The position numbers and the translations under genes were made by a program. The notes below the pieces were generated by a model, which was not told the DNA's origin, searched no databases, and was given only the letters and a program-made list of their open reading frames with translations. Shown here piece after piece: positions 9,300-18,478 of a stretch of DNA of 63,036 nt (the first letter of the stretch is position 1; every line of letters begins with the position of its first letter). Source of the DNA: Phycisphaeraceae bacterium (GTDB lineage: Bacteria; Planctomycetota; Phycisphaerae; Phycisphaerales; Phycisphaeraceae); the NCBI GenBank assembly GCA_020831765.1, contig JAFIFY010000113.1, forward strand, positions 1-63,036, read 5' to 3'.

Positions 9300-12056
9300 T
9301 TACGGCCGGGGCACGGCGGGCTTGGCCCATTCGGGCAGGCCGGCACGCTGGCGGATCAGCCAATCGGGAATCGGGCCGAACGGATAACCGGCATTGGGGA
9401 CGAACAGGCCGATCTCGCCCTGGTTCCGCTCAAGATCCAACTCATCGCCCTTGAGTTCCAGCACGGTTCGCCCGGCTCGCGCGACGCGGGCGTAGACCGT
9501 GTCGGCTTCCTCATCGATGCCGCCGGCGAAGGTGATCTCATCCTCGCCCACACGAACGCCGCCGGGGATGGCCCGCATCTCCGGGGTGCGCGATCCGTGG
9601 GGGTAGAGCACGGTGATGAATTCGCTGGATTCGCCCTCGACCGTCAGGCGGATGCCCTTGGTCGATTCCGGCCCGCGGTTGTTGTGCGTGAAGTCGTGGC
9701 GGCCGAACTCGAATTCCCTGGGTGTTGCGACAAAGAGGGTCAGCCGGTCGAAGCGGATCGTATCCCCCCGCCGCTCGGCGCGATTGCCGTAAACATGCAG
9801 GCAATAGGTGGCGTTCACCTTCGGGCCGTCGTGCTGATCGCGGATGACAAAGTAATCCTCATCGCCGCCTTTGACCTGCACGATGGTTCGCCGGTAGCGC
9901 AGCGGTGTCTCGAAGACCTGCTCGGGCAGCCAGGTGTTCCAATCTTCCGGCGGCCACTCGGTGGTGATGCGCAAGCGCGGGCTTTCCACCTGCCCGATTG
10001 CAACGTCAGCGACCGGCCCGGTCTTGATCGCAATAGTTCGTTCGTAGCCATCCATGTTGGCCCAGGGCAACTTCTCGGTGTGGAACGCCACACGATTGTG
10101 CATGTGTTCCTGGCCGGCACGGGGGCTGTAGCTGACATGGTGATCCACCGCGATCAAGCGGGCCCGCGCGGCGTAATGGATGCTCAACTGATCGCCGTGG
10201 TAGTGTCCCCGATTCGGGCCGGCCTTGAACGCCAGGTAATTCTCTCGATCCGTGCCGGGTCGATTGCGGAAAACCACGCCGAAACCGGGGAGTTCTTCGG
10301 TTACGCGGCCGCGCACGCTGCCGGAGATGCGCGGTCCGGGCGGGTGGGTGTCGCCGCCGGGATGGCTGATGCGATTATTCGGGCCATCGGGCACGGAAAC
10401 AGCCAGCAGGAACGCCTCGGTGGCGCGGTATCGCTCCAGTCGGGTGATGTCGATGTCGTAATACTGGCGGAGAATTGGGGCGAGTTGGCGATAGATGCCG
10501 GCGGAATGGTTCTGATAGCCCGGGCATTCCTGGCCCGCTCCGCCGGGCAGCGTGATGGTGTGGTAGAGGTCCTCGAGGATGACCTGCTCGACACGGTCAC
10601 GGATGATATGGAACTGCGGGTGATCGCGCAGGCTGGCACCCAGCGCGATGGGCCGCTTCATGAAGTCGGTGTAGAAGTTGGGATTCTCCGGCGACCAGAA
10701 GTTCCAGTAGCTTCCGAACATGTCCGGATCGAGCATGACCTGGACACGGGTGAGCAACTGGATCGAAGGTCGCTCACGGCCGGCATTCTGAAGCTCACGC
10801 CGGCCCTGCTGGCGCCAGAATCCGGTCGGATTGACATTACCACTGTAAAAGTCCTCACCGGCGAACCGCCCTTCCACGCCGGGCCACTCGGTGATGTAAT
10901 CGTGCATGATCTTGTCCAGTGGCTGGAAGGCGACGCGCCGGACGTAGCCCTTGATCGGGTCATTTCGCCCACCATCGGCCGGTGCCAGATCCGCGGGCCC
11001 GACCATGAGCATCCACAGCCTCGCGCCCCGGAAAGTCGGGCAGTGCAGCCCGGCGAAATCACCGCTGGGCTTGACCTTGGCCAGGACAAGATTGTCGTGC
11101 GGCCATATCCACTGGCCGGCGCGGGCCACCAGCGCCCCGGTGAAACGCTGTCCATCACCAGCGCCGAAGAACCAGCCATGATCGTACGACTGCGTCCAGC
11201 GCGGCATGAGCATGACCAGTGTGTCGCCCAGCCGGGTCTCGCCGTACACCAGCCGCGATGGCGGGGCCGGAGCGCGGCCATCAGCGCCGGAACCCATGAT
11301 CCGCACCAGGGCTCGGTCCGGCTTCCAGCCGTGGGCGATGTCGATGATCCAATGATCATCGCGGCTCATCTCATGCCGCTCGTGAATTTCCAGATGCCGA
11401 TGCCCCGGGGCCAGCCGAACGGTCACCTCGCTGAAACTGCTGATGTCCTGATCGATGCCCGCCTTCCCCTCCCACTCGTAGCGCAGCCGAATCTTGGCGA
11501 ACAACGGACCATCACCGATCACCTGGGAATCGAAGCCGGTCAGCTTTCGGTCGGTCACCCACTGGGATTGACCCAGCCAGGGCCCCCGCCCATCACGCAG
11601 TGCCAGGACCGGAGCGCGCGGCTGATCCAGCGCCATTCGGCGAGGCACGCGGAAACTCACCACCCCGTTGGAGAGCTCATGAAAGTCACCCTCCTCGCGA
11701 AGTCGCACCAGCGGGTCACCGGCCCCGGCGCCGGCACCCCGACCATCCAGTGACACTTCAAATCGCTTGCTCTGGCCGGCCCCGATCGTCGTCGCCACCC
11801 AGATATCGGCCTGCTGAATCCGCTCGATCGAGCCCTGGTGAATCTCCAGTTGATGCCTGACGACCCGCCCATCCTCACGTACCACAAGATTGCGGCCATC
11901 CGCGTTGTTGGGCAGTTCCACCTTCAGCCGGACCAGCTCATTTTCATAGTCGCCGGCGATGTTGTTAAGCGTCCAGGAAAGTTCGGCCTTGGCCTCGATG
12001 GTTCCAAAGACGGGGAGCAGAACCCACAGCAGGGCAAGCAGTCGGGGAGTGGTCAT
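9300..12056 (-). CDS. Heparinase II/III-like polysaccharide lyase
   Basis: The protein has about 918 residues. The start chosen at ATG 12056 has GAGG 9 bases upstream and gives a clean signal peptide (TTPRLLALLWVLLPVFGTIEA); ATG 12071 is the alternative. A beta-rich N-terminal part is followed by an alpha/alpha toroid. The C-terminal part has the heparinase II/III motif GHYHGDQLSIHY around residue 640, then VDHHVSY and the catalytic-type segment HNRVAFH. These lyases cleave uronate-containing chains by beta-elimination (heparin, alginate, ulvan-like substrates); the substrate cannot be assigned here. The large size suggests extra binding modules. Together with the PL22-like and beta-helix genes it forms a uronic-acid polymer degradation block. 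The exported location is inferred from the signal peptide. Confidence 0.78.
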   Translation of the reverse strand: MTTPRLLALLWVLLPVFGTIEAKAELSWTLNNIAGDYENELVRLKVELPNNADGRNLVVREDGRVVRHQLEIHQGSIERIQQADIWVATTIGAGQSKRFEVSLDGRGAGAGAGDPLVRLREEGDFHELSNGVVSFRVPRRMALDQPRAPVLALRDGRGPWLGQSQWVTDRKLTGFDSQVIGDGPLFAKIRLRYEWEGKAGIDQDISSFSEVTVRLAPGHRHLEIHERHEMSRDDHWIIDIAHGWKPDRALVRIMGSGADGRAPAPPSRLVYGETRLGDTLVMLMPRWTQSYDHGWFFGAGDGQRFTGALVARAGQWIWPHDNLVLAKVKPSGDFAGLHCPTFRGARLWMLMVGPADLAPADGGRNDPIKGYVRRVAFQPLDKIMHDYITEWPGVEGRFAGEDFYSGNVNPTGFWRQQGRRELQNAGRERPSIQLLTRVQVMLDPDMFGSYWNFWSPENPNFYTDFMKRPIALGASLRDHPQFHIIRDRVEQVILEDLYHTITLPGGAGQECPGYQNHSAGIYRQLAPILRQYYDIDITRLERYRATEAFLLAVSVPDGPNNRISHPGGDTHPPGPRISGSVRGRVTEELPGFGVVFRNRPGTDRENYLAFKAGPNRGHYHGDQLSIHYAARARLIAVDHHVSYSPRAGQEHMHNRVAFHTEKLPWANMDGYERTIAIKTGPVADVAIGQVESPRLRITTEWPPEDWNTWLPEQVFETPLRYRRTIVQVKGGDEDYFVIRDQHDGPKVNATYCLHVYGNRAERRGDTIRFDRLTLFVATPREFEFGRHDFTHNNRGPESTKGIRLTVEGESSEFITVLYPHGSRTPEMRAIPGGVRVGEDEITFAGGIDEEADTVYARVARAGRTVLELKGDELDLERNQGEIGLFVPNAGYPFGPIPDWLIRQRAGLPEWAKPAVPRP

Positions 12057-12146
12057 GGCGGGCAACCTCATCGAAGGGAAACGAAAAACAACTCATCCCC
12101 GGAGACTTCTCAAGGGAAAGCGACGATGCCCTGCCATTATTGCCGA

Positions 12147-13940
12147 TTAAGCCGTTCCGCGGGTACCCGAGTCTTCACGGGGCTCACAGGCCCGCTTGGC
12201 CGAGAGCGTCCCGGGGCCGAAGGTCAGCACATTTTTGCCGTTGCGCTTGGATTGGATCAACATCATGTCGGCCACCCGGATCAGCTCGTCGGGCGTGCGG
12301 CCGTCCCAGGGGAAGGTGGCCAGGCCGGCGGAGATGGTCAGCCGGTCCAGTGCCTGGTCGGCCAGCTTGGGAAATCGATGCTGGCAGACGGCGCGTTGGA
12401 ATCGCTCGGCGGCGTGGGCGACATCCACCGGGTGGCGGCTGCCCGGCAGGCGCTTGGGCTCCTTGTCCCAGAACACCACGGCGAATTCATCCCCGCCGAT
12501 GCGGGCGACGATGTCATGGGCCCGGACACTCGATGCCATGAGCCTGGCGGTCTCAATGAGCACGTCATCGCCCGCCCCATGGCCATAGGCATCGTTGTAT
12601 TGCTTGAAGTCATCGATATCAAACAGCATCAGCGTCACATTGAAACGCGCCTGGGCGGCATGACTGAGAATCTGATGGAGAAAGTGCCGGAAATATCGGC
12701 GGTTGTAAAGGCTGGTCAATTCATCGTGATACGCCAGGCGGTGCATGCCCCGCAGGTGCTGGCCCAGCGCCAACCAACGCGAGAGCCACTGTGCCCAGGA
12801 TTCCAGAACAATCACCGACCGGGCATCCCGACGGCAGGTCAGCACACCCAGGGGTTCACCGGCATACTCCATCTCGACGGTCTGGCGTTGACCGTCGATC
12901 GCCGCGTCCGTGCCGGGCTTCAACAGTTGGACATCTTCGAGCCGGGACTGATCGCGAACGATCCGCAAGGCCATGTCCGTGATATCAGCGGGTCGGCTGA
13001 GCAACTGGTCCACCAGGTCGATATCACCAAGCTTCTGGCCGGATTCCACGGCATGCCCAGCGGATTCTGAAGTCGCCAACGACCCACCGGCATCGGGCGC
13101 CTCAACAGGCCCCTCGGGACGAAACCGCTCATCCATATCCCGGCCCAGAAGACGCGCGGTCAAGTTGGATTCGATCTCGGCCAGCGCCTGGCGGAGTTGC
13201 TCGATGCCCTGACCGTCATCGCCCAGGTCAACGCGATCCCAGGAAAGCACCACTTCCGAATCTTTGCTCGCCGGCGTTCCTGAATCGTCCGGGCGATCAT
13301 GGTCGTTCGAGTCGGGGATGTGGTCCGGCCCGATCGATCGCACGGTCTGCTCGTCACGCCCATGGTGGCCGCCCGAGGCTGACGCATCGCGGTTGGTCGG
13401 TCCCGGGGTCGAAGCGTGGCCCTGCCCCGCCCGGCCGATTCGCTTAGCCGATCCGGCCTGGCCGTTGTCCGGGTGCTGAATGATTCCCGGGCCGACGGGA
13501 TACTCCGGCTCCGGGCCGGAGGCGGCGCTGATCGCGGCGCGGATCACGTGCAGGAGGTCTTCGGGCGTGGGCGGGGTGCGCAGACCGGCAAAACATCCGA
13601 TCCGGAGCAGTTCGCGGGCTTCAGACTCCTGACTGGGATCGGCCACCACGACCACATGGGTTTCCGGATGTGTGGCCCACATGCCGTGGATGCAGGAGAT
13701 CGTGTGCTCGAGCGAGCGATGGATCCCGGCGATGACCAGGGGACACACCGGCCGATCCCGAAGGGTGTTGAGCACCGCCAACAGGCTGGGCAGTTCGAGA
13801 AGCTGGTGTTCGCCGGGCAGCCGGCGAACCGCGCGTCGAACATCGTGAACCGCCGATTCCTCCAGACCCGCGGCAACGATCACACACCGGCCCGAGGGGA
13901 CGGCGAGTTCAATCGAGGATTCAGACTTAACTTGGCTCAT
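12147..13940 (-). CDS. Diguanylate cyclase (GGDEF) with degenerate receiver-like N-terminus
   Basis: The 597-residue product ends in a full GGDEF domain (from about residue 400): DELTSLYNRRYF, LMLFDIDDFKQYND, ARIGGDEFAVVFW and LTISAGLATFP. RAHD lies five residues before GGDEF, which fits the RxxD inhibitory site, so the enzyme should make c-di-GMP from two GTP and be product-inhibited. The first 130 residues look like a response-regulator fold (VVVVADPSQESEARELLRIGCFAG), but I do not see the usual phosphoacceptor aspartate. The central 150 residues are low-complexity and charged, followed by a helical or GAF-like sensor region. No transmembrane segment is apparent, so it is likely cytosolic. 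No c-di-GMP effector lies nearby. Confidence 0.85.
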   Translation of the reverse strand: MSQVKSESSIELAVPSGRCVIVAAGLEESAVHDVRRAVRRLPGEHQLLELPSLLAVLNTLRDRPVCPLVIAGIHRSLEHTISCIHGMWATHPETHVVVVADPSQESEARELLRIGCFAGLRTPPTPEDLLHVIRAAISAASGPEPEYPVGPGIIQHPDNGQAGSAKRIGRAGQGHASTPGPTNRDASASGGHHGRDEQTVRSIGPDHIPDSNDHDRPDDSGTPASKDSEVVLSWDRVDLGDDGQGIEQLRQALAEIESNLTARLLGRDMDERFRPEGPVEAPDAGGSLATSESAGHAVESGQKLGDIDLVDQLLSRPADITDMALRIVRDQSRLEDVQLLKPGTDAAIDGQRQTVEMEYAGEPLGVLTCRRDARSVIVLESWAQWLSRWLALGQHLRGMHRLAYHDELTSLYNRRYFRHFLHQILSHAAQARFNVTLMLFDIDDFKQYNDAYGHGAGDDVLIETARLMASSVRAHDIVARIGGDEFAVVFWDKEPKRLPGSRHPVDVAHAAERFQRAVCQHRFPKLADQALDRLTISAGLATFPWDGRTPDELIRVADMMLIQSKRNGKNVLTFGPGTLSAKRACEPREDSGTRGTA

Positions 13941-14345
13941 CGACGCTCGTTTCTGGTCTCAACCCGCGAATTCCCAACATGTCCTGACGCCGCCCAACGT
14001 CTGAACCTGCTGGCCGCATGCATAATCAGATCACTCCATAGGCCCAAAGACAAGCGCGGCGGAGCCCGAAAAGGAGTCGGTCATCACCGCGTAGACGGCC
14101 TAATCGCTCCAGTTTGACATTTTTCCCGGGCGAACGATGCATTGGTCGTCCTTTTCGTGCTGAGGCAGCCGACCTCGCACACGCTGACCCGGAAGGCAAC
14201 AAGCGCTCGCGCGGCCAATTAGTCCCTGGGGGACTGCTCCATCCTACGCCATGCCAAGGGTCGCGGTTCAGGCCAGCCAGAAGGCCCGCGGTCCCAAGCG
14301 GCCCGCCGCCTCGTCCGACTTCGAGACCGGAAGTATGATCCCGGC
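13941..14345. other. Intergenic spacer with no convincing gene
   Basis: About 405 bases separate the GGDEF gene from the end of the ABC exporter operon. A TTGACA hexamer occurs at about 14114 on the plus strand, but no good -10 box sits at the right distance. A perfect hairpin (AGTCCC, three-base loop, GGGACT) lies at 14221-14235. Short open frames across this stretch show no recognisable protein features. Part of it must carry the promoter of the GGDEF gene and the transcript end of the ABC operon. Confidence 0.5.
14221..14235 (-). terminator. Possible weak hairpin terminator for the ABC exporter operon
   Basis: AGTCCC and GGGACT form a perfect 6-bp stem with a 3-base loop about 110 bases downstream of the exporter stop codon. 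There is no U tract after it on the minus strand (the sequence continues AATTGG), so intrinsic termination would be weak. It may simply be a 3' stabilising structure. Confidence 0.3.
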
Positions 14346-16229
14346 TCAGGCATTGGGCGGATCGGAAGCATCATTGGTGTGGAGTAGTTCGGCGGTCCTC
14401 AAGCGATTGAACTGGCCGGTATAGAGCTTGTGATAGCGGCCGCGCCTGGCCAGCAGCCCGCGGTGGTCGCCCTGCTCGACGATCCGGCCCTTGTCGATGA
14501 CCACGATCTGGGTGGCGTTCCGGATGGTCGAAAGACGATGGGCGATGATGAAGCTGATCCGGCCGGCCAGCAGAACCGACATCGCCCGTTGAATGATCTG
14601 TTCGGTCTGGGTATCGATCGAGCTGGTCGCCTCATCCATGATGAGGATTGGTGGATCGCCCAGAACCGCCCGCGCGAAGCTGACCAGTTGCCTCTGACCG
14701 GTCGAAAGCCGATTGCCCCCCTGCCCGACAGGGGCATCCAGCCCTTCATCCAGTTGTTCGATGAAATCCATGGCCCCCACCAGCCGCGCGGCTTCCTCGA
14801 TTCGCTCATCGGTGGCGTCAAGCATGCCGTAACGGATATTCTCCCGGATCGTGCCCGTAAAAAGCTGCGGTGATTGCAGCACCACACCCTGGCGACTTTG
14901 CAGCCAGGCCAGGCTCCGCTGCCGGTAATCGGTGCCGTCAAGCAGAATGCGGCCGCGCGATGGTTCATAGAACCGGGCCAGCAGGCTGATGATCGTGGTC
15001 TTCCCCCCGCCGGTCGGGCCGACCAGGGCGATGCTCTGTCCCCGATGGGCTTCCAGATCAAGATCGCGCAATACCCACTCATCATGCCGATAGGCAAAGC
15101 TGACCTGCTCGAATCGAACATGTTCGATCCGATCGGGCAGGCCATCGTCGGCGTGATCCGGGCTTCGCGCTTGCGGTGAAGCCGCATGTGCCGCGATGCG
15201 CGCCTGGACGTCGGGTGAATCGACGATATCCGGCGTCGTATCGAGCAACTGCACCACCCGTTCGGCCGCCGCCTGGGCCGCGAGCATTTCGGTCAGATTC
15301 CGGGCCGTTTCGCGGATCGGAACGGGAAGCAGCTTGGCGTAGTAACTGAAGCTCACCAGCGTACCCAGCGTCATGACCCCGGCCAGCACCCGCCCCGATC
15401 CCAGGAAGATCGCCATGGCCTCGCCGAGGCTGACCAGGACCAGCACGATCGGCAGATACATCGCCGTCTGCAGCGCATGCCGCCGTGATACTTCGTACAT
15501 CGCCCGACTCTGAACCATGAAACGCTCAAGGTGGTCCCGCTCCCGCGCCAGCGTCTTGGTGGTGCGAATTCCGGAGATGCCTTCGTTGTACTCGGCGGTG
15601 AGCAGGGAGTTGATCCGCCGCGCCTCCCGGTGCGATACCAGAATTCGCCGCTGAAAATAACCGCTAACCCAGACCAGAAGCGGAATGACCAGCAACACCG
15701 CACCGGCGACATACCAATCCAGAATCAGCATCATCACGGCGACGGCGATCAACAGGCACCCACCCCAGAGCAGGTCCAGCAGCGCCCAGCCGATGATCCG
15801 CGCCAGGCGATCGGTATCACCCGTCAGTCGAGCCATCAACCAGCCGACGTTGTGGTGGTCGAAGAAGTTGAACCCAAGTTCCTGCAGATGATTGAAGGCG
15901 GCCTGGCGTATGTCGTGGGCCATGTTGGCCGCGATCCGTCCCCCCAGCGATACGAAGCCGTAGATGCCGACGCAGAACACGATCGCCATCAGCAGGTAAA
16001 TCAACGCAAAAGGCAGGATGCTTGAGAACGAAGCCCCCTCGGCCAGCAGGTCGATCACATGCTTGATCAGAATCGGCATGCCCGCGTCTATGGTCGCAAT
16101 GCCCAGAGCGGCGAATCCCAAGCCCACCAGGGTGCGTCGATAGGGACGGGCGAACCGAAGTATCCGCGCCCACAGCTTCAGGTCCAGCCGCCGCGCCACT
16201 TTGTCGCTCAGGGCCGTCTCATCCGACAT
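14346..16229 (-). CDS. ABC exporter, subunit with consensus Walker B (permease-ATPase half-transporter)
   Basis: The protein has about 627 residues with a six-helix exporter membrane domain (residues about 25-320) and a C-terminal nucleotide-binding domain. It shows Walker A GPTGGGKTT, a modified signature LSTGQRQ, Walker B ILIMDEATSSID with the catalytic glutamate, and the switch histidine in IIAHRLSTI. ATG at 16229 is preferred because AGGGGG lies about 8 bases upstream; an open frame reaches back to 16316. It overlaps the end of the upstream half-transporter gene by 11 bases, so the two are translationally coupled and very likely form one heterodimer. Family members move lipids, drugs or peptides outward; the substrate is not evident. 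Confidence 0.88.
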   Translation of the reverse strand: MSDETALSDKVARRLDLKLWARILRFARPYRRTLVGLGFAALGIATIDAGMPILIKHVIDLLAEGASFSSILPFALIYLLMAIVFCVGIYGFVSLGGRIAANMAHDIRQAAFNHLQELGFNFFDHHNVGWLMARLTGDTDRLARIIGWALLDLLWGGCLLIAVAVMMLILDWYVAGAVLLVIPLLVWVSGYFQRRILVSHREARRINSLLTAEYNEGISGIRTTKTLARERDHLERFMVQSRAMYEVSRRHALQTAMYLPIVLVLVSLGEAMAIFLGSGRVLAGVMTLGTLVSFSYYAKLLPVPIRETARNLTEMLAAQAAAERVVQLLDTTPDIVDSPDVQARIAAHAASPQARSPDHADDGLPDRIEHVRFEQVSFAYRHDEWVLRDLDLEAHRGQSIALVGPTGGGKTTIISLLARFYEPSRGRILLDGTDYRQRSLAWLQSRQGVVLQSPQLFTGTIRENIRYGMLDATDERIEEAARLVGAMDFIEQLDEGLDAPVGQGGNRLSTGQRQLVSFARAVLGDPPILIMDEATSSIDTQTEQIIQRAMSVLLAGRISFIIAHRLSTIRNATQIVVIDKGRIVEQGDHRGLLARRGRYHKLYTGQFNRLRTAELLHTNDASDPPNA

Positions 16230-18105
16230 CGTCCACATCCCCCTTCCGTCCAACCTCTTCACGACGATCGCCGGACGACTCATCAAGCTCATCGGCCAGG
16301 TCGCGTTCGACGTCATTCTGGATGTGCCAGAGCCTTCGATACAGCCCCGGGCGGTCGATCAGGTCCTCGTGGCTGCCCTGCTGTGTGACGGACCCGTTCT
16401 CGATGACGAAGACGATGTCGGTCTGGGCAAGCGTTGAGAGCCGGTGGGCGATCAACATGGTGGTTCGTCGCCCGCGCCGATGCCGCAGGGCGTCGAGTAT
16501 GGCCAGTTCGGTATCGGTATCCACCGCGGACAACGCATCATCGAGCACCAGGACGGGCGGATCCTTGACCAGCGCGCGTGCCAGAACGATCCGCTGGCGT
16601 TGCCCACCGGAAAGCCGCACACCCCGCTCACCGACCACCGTCTCATACCCATCGTGAAAGCCGGCGATGGTTTCGTGGACCGCCGCATCCTGCGCCGCCC
16701 GAACCAGCCGGGATTCATCGACCATTCTCGCCTCCATGCCCAGCTCGATGTTCTCGCGGACCGATCTGCTGTAGAGGAACGGCTCCTGCAACACGACGCT
16801 GATTCGTGAGCGGACATCCGCGCGGCGAAGATCGGCGATATCCACGCCATCGAGCCGAATTCGCCCGGACTCAGGATCATAAAGCCGCATCAACAGCGCG
16901 ATCAGCGTGCTTTTTCCAGCGGCGCTGGGGCCCAGCAGACCCACCGTGCAACCGGCCGGAATCATCATGCTCAGGTTCTGGAGCACCGGCGAAGCACCGA
17001 ATGAGAAATTCACGGATTCGAAGTCGATCCGCCCGAGCAGGGGATCCGGCAAGGCACGGCAACGGTCCGGCTCCGGATCGACCTCCTCCTCGCGGTCCAG
17101 AATCTCCCGGATGCGGCCGACAGCCACCATCGCCTTGCCCATGTCCGAAAGTATCCGCCCCATCTGCCGAACCGGCCAGAGTAGCATCTGCACATAAGCC
17201 AGAAACGCGAACAGTTCGCCAATGGTCAATCGTCCCTCCACCACGAACCACGCGCCCCCCAGGAGAACCAGGCCCAACTGGAGCATGCAGATCAGCTCCG
17301 AGAGCGACCAGTATTGGGCCATCACCCGATACACCTTCAGGTTCCAGTCACGGTAATCACGGTTGGGGCCACCGAAGCGCTCGATCTCATATCCCGCGCG
17401 ACCGAACGCGCGAACCACACGGATGTTGGTCAGGTTCTCCTGCAAGGTCGAGGTCATTCGTCCTTCGGCCTCGTCCGAAGACTTGAACACGTGCTTGACC
17501 TTGAAGAAGAAATACGCCGCGAAGATCACCAGCAACGGCATCAGCAACAACGCCACCAGCGTCATGGCGGGATTGAGCCAAAGCATGAACGGCACGACCA
17601 GCACCAATAGCAGCACCGCGCGGCCAAGTTCCACACCCTGCGCGGCAAAGAACGTCCGAACCGTCTCGACGTCGGAGGTGCATCGCTGCACCGTATCGCC
17701 GGTCTCCGCTCCCTGGTGGTACTCCGTCGGCAACCGCTGGAGATGGTCATACAGGTGGTCGCGCAGGCGCCTGGCGATATGCTCGCTGGCCTCGGCCGCC
17801 CATCGACCCTTCAGATAATTCAGACCCCCACCCACGGCGACCAGCGTCACCAGCAGCAGAGCCAAAAGCCAGACATGGTCCAGCACCACGCCCGGCCCTC
17901 CGAGTTCGATCAGCAGGCGGTTATCCGCGCCTCGATCGGCGGTGACCTCCAGCGTCGCGAACAGGGCATCGATCACCAGTGCCGGGATCAGCGGCTCAAC
18001 AAAGCCGACCAACGTCGCCAGCATCAACGCGCCGATCGCCAGCCCGAACCGCCTTCGCTGTCCAAGGGTCAATTGCCAGAGATGTCGAAGACCGCTGGTT
18101 TTCAT
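16219..18105 (-). CDS. ABC exporter, subunit with degenerate Walker B (permease-ATPase half-transporter)
   Basis: This half-transporter of about 628 residues has six membrane helices and a nucleotide-binding domain with Walker A GPSAAGKST, the standard signature LSGGQRQRI, Walker B VLVLDDALSAVD and the switch IAHRLSTL. The residue after the Walker B aspartate is Asp instead of catalytic Glu, while its partner keeps Glu but has an altered signature (LSTGQ). This complementary asymmetry is characteristic of heterodimeric exporters such as TM287/288 and BmrCD, in which one ATP site is degenerate. ATG 18105 (MKTSGLRHLWQL) is taken as the start, although no clear Shine-Dalgarno is seen; the frame remains open to 18255. 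Confidence 0.88.
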   Translation of the reverse strand: MKTSGLRHLWQLTLGQRRRFGLAIGALMLATLVGFVEPLIPALVIDALFATLEVTADRGADNRLLIELGGPGVVLDHVWLLALLLVTLVAVGGGLNYLKGRWAAEASEHIARRLRDHLYDHLQRLPTEYHQGAETGDTVQRCTSDVETVRTFFAAQGVELGRAVLLLVLVVPFMLWLNPAMTLVALLLMPLLVIFAAYFFFKVKHVFKSSDEAEGRMTSTLQENLTNIRVVRAFGRAGYEIERFGGPNRDYRDWNLKVYRVMAQYWSLSELICMLQLGLVLLGGAWFVVEGRLTIGELFAFLAYVQMLLWPVRQMGRILSDMGKAMVAVGRIREILDREEEVDPEPDRCRALPDPLLGRIDFESVNFSFGASPVLQNLSMMIPAGCTVGLLGPSAAGKSTLIALLMRLYDPESGRIRLDGVDIADLRRADVRSRISVVLQEPFLYSRSVRENIELGMEARMVDESRLVRAAQDAAVHETIAGFHDGYETVVGERGVRLSGGQRQRIVLARALVKDPPVLVLDDALSAVDTDTELAILDALRHRRGRRTTMLIAHRLSTLAQTDIVFVIENGSVTQQGSHEDLIDRPGLYRRLWHIQNDVERDLADELDESSGDRREEVGRKGDVDDVG

Positions 18106-18361
18106 GGAGAATGCGGCAAGAGGAACGACCCACGCCGGCCCGGCGGTCTGGTCGGGCAACAACCGGCCCGGAAAAGCGGGGACACGATCCCGCACCCGCC
18201 TGAATCCGGGCAAGCATCTTAACCACCATCGTTCCGCGGGATTGGGAGCAGCCACGACGGTTCAGGCATGCTCGGGAGAGGACGATGTATCCTTCTGGGG
18301 GCGGGCATGGCCCAAGGCGTCCGACCCCGGCATCCCGATACCGTTGAGCGTGGCCTCACGG

Positions 18362-18390
18362 TTGACAACTGCCAGCCCTAAAGATAGATA
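18362..18390 (+). promoter_or_regulatory. Candidate sigma-70 promoter for the coiled-coil gene
   Basis: A perfect TTGACA (18362-18367) is followed after 17 bases by TAGATA (18385-18390). Transcription would begin near 18397, giving a leader of about 80 bases before the TTG start at 18479. The -10 match is only partial. Confidence 0.5.
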
Positions 18391-18478
18391 TTAGGGACTG
18401 GAAGGCCACGGCGACTCCGGGCCGAGCCTCTTCCTCCCGAGGTCCGTCCGGGCCCAGCACCACCCAAGGAGCGCTGCC

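Noticed and set aside
9597-11753. Long plus-strand open frame of about 718 codons
   Set aside because: It lies entirely antisense to the heparinase-like gene. The protein has no domain pattern, and long antisense frames are expected in GC-rich coding sequence.
14113-14142. TTGACA as promoter in the GGDEF-ABC spacer
   Set aside because: No acceptable -10 hexamer lies 16-18 bases downstream, and there is no plus-strand gene to serve.
14114-14338. Short open frame of 74 codons in the spacer beside the ABC operon
   Set aside because: It has no ribosome site and a Pro/Arg-rich composition, and it does not resemble any protein.
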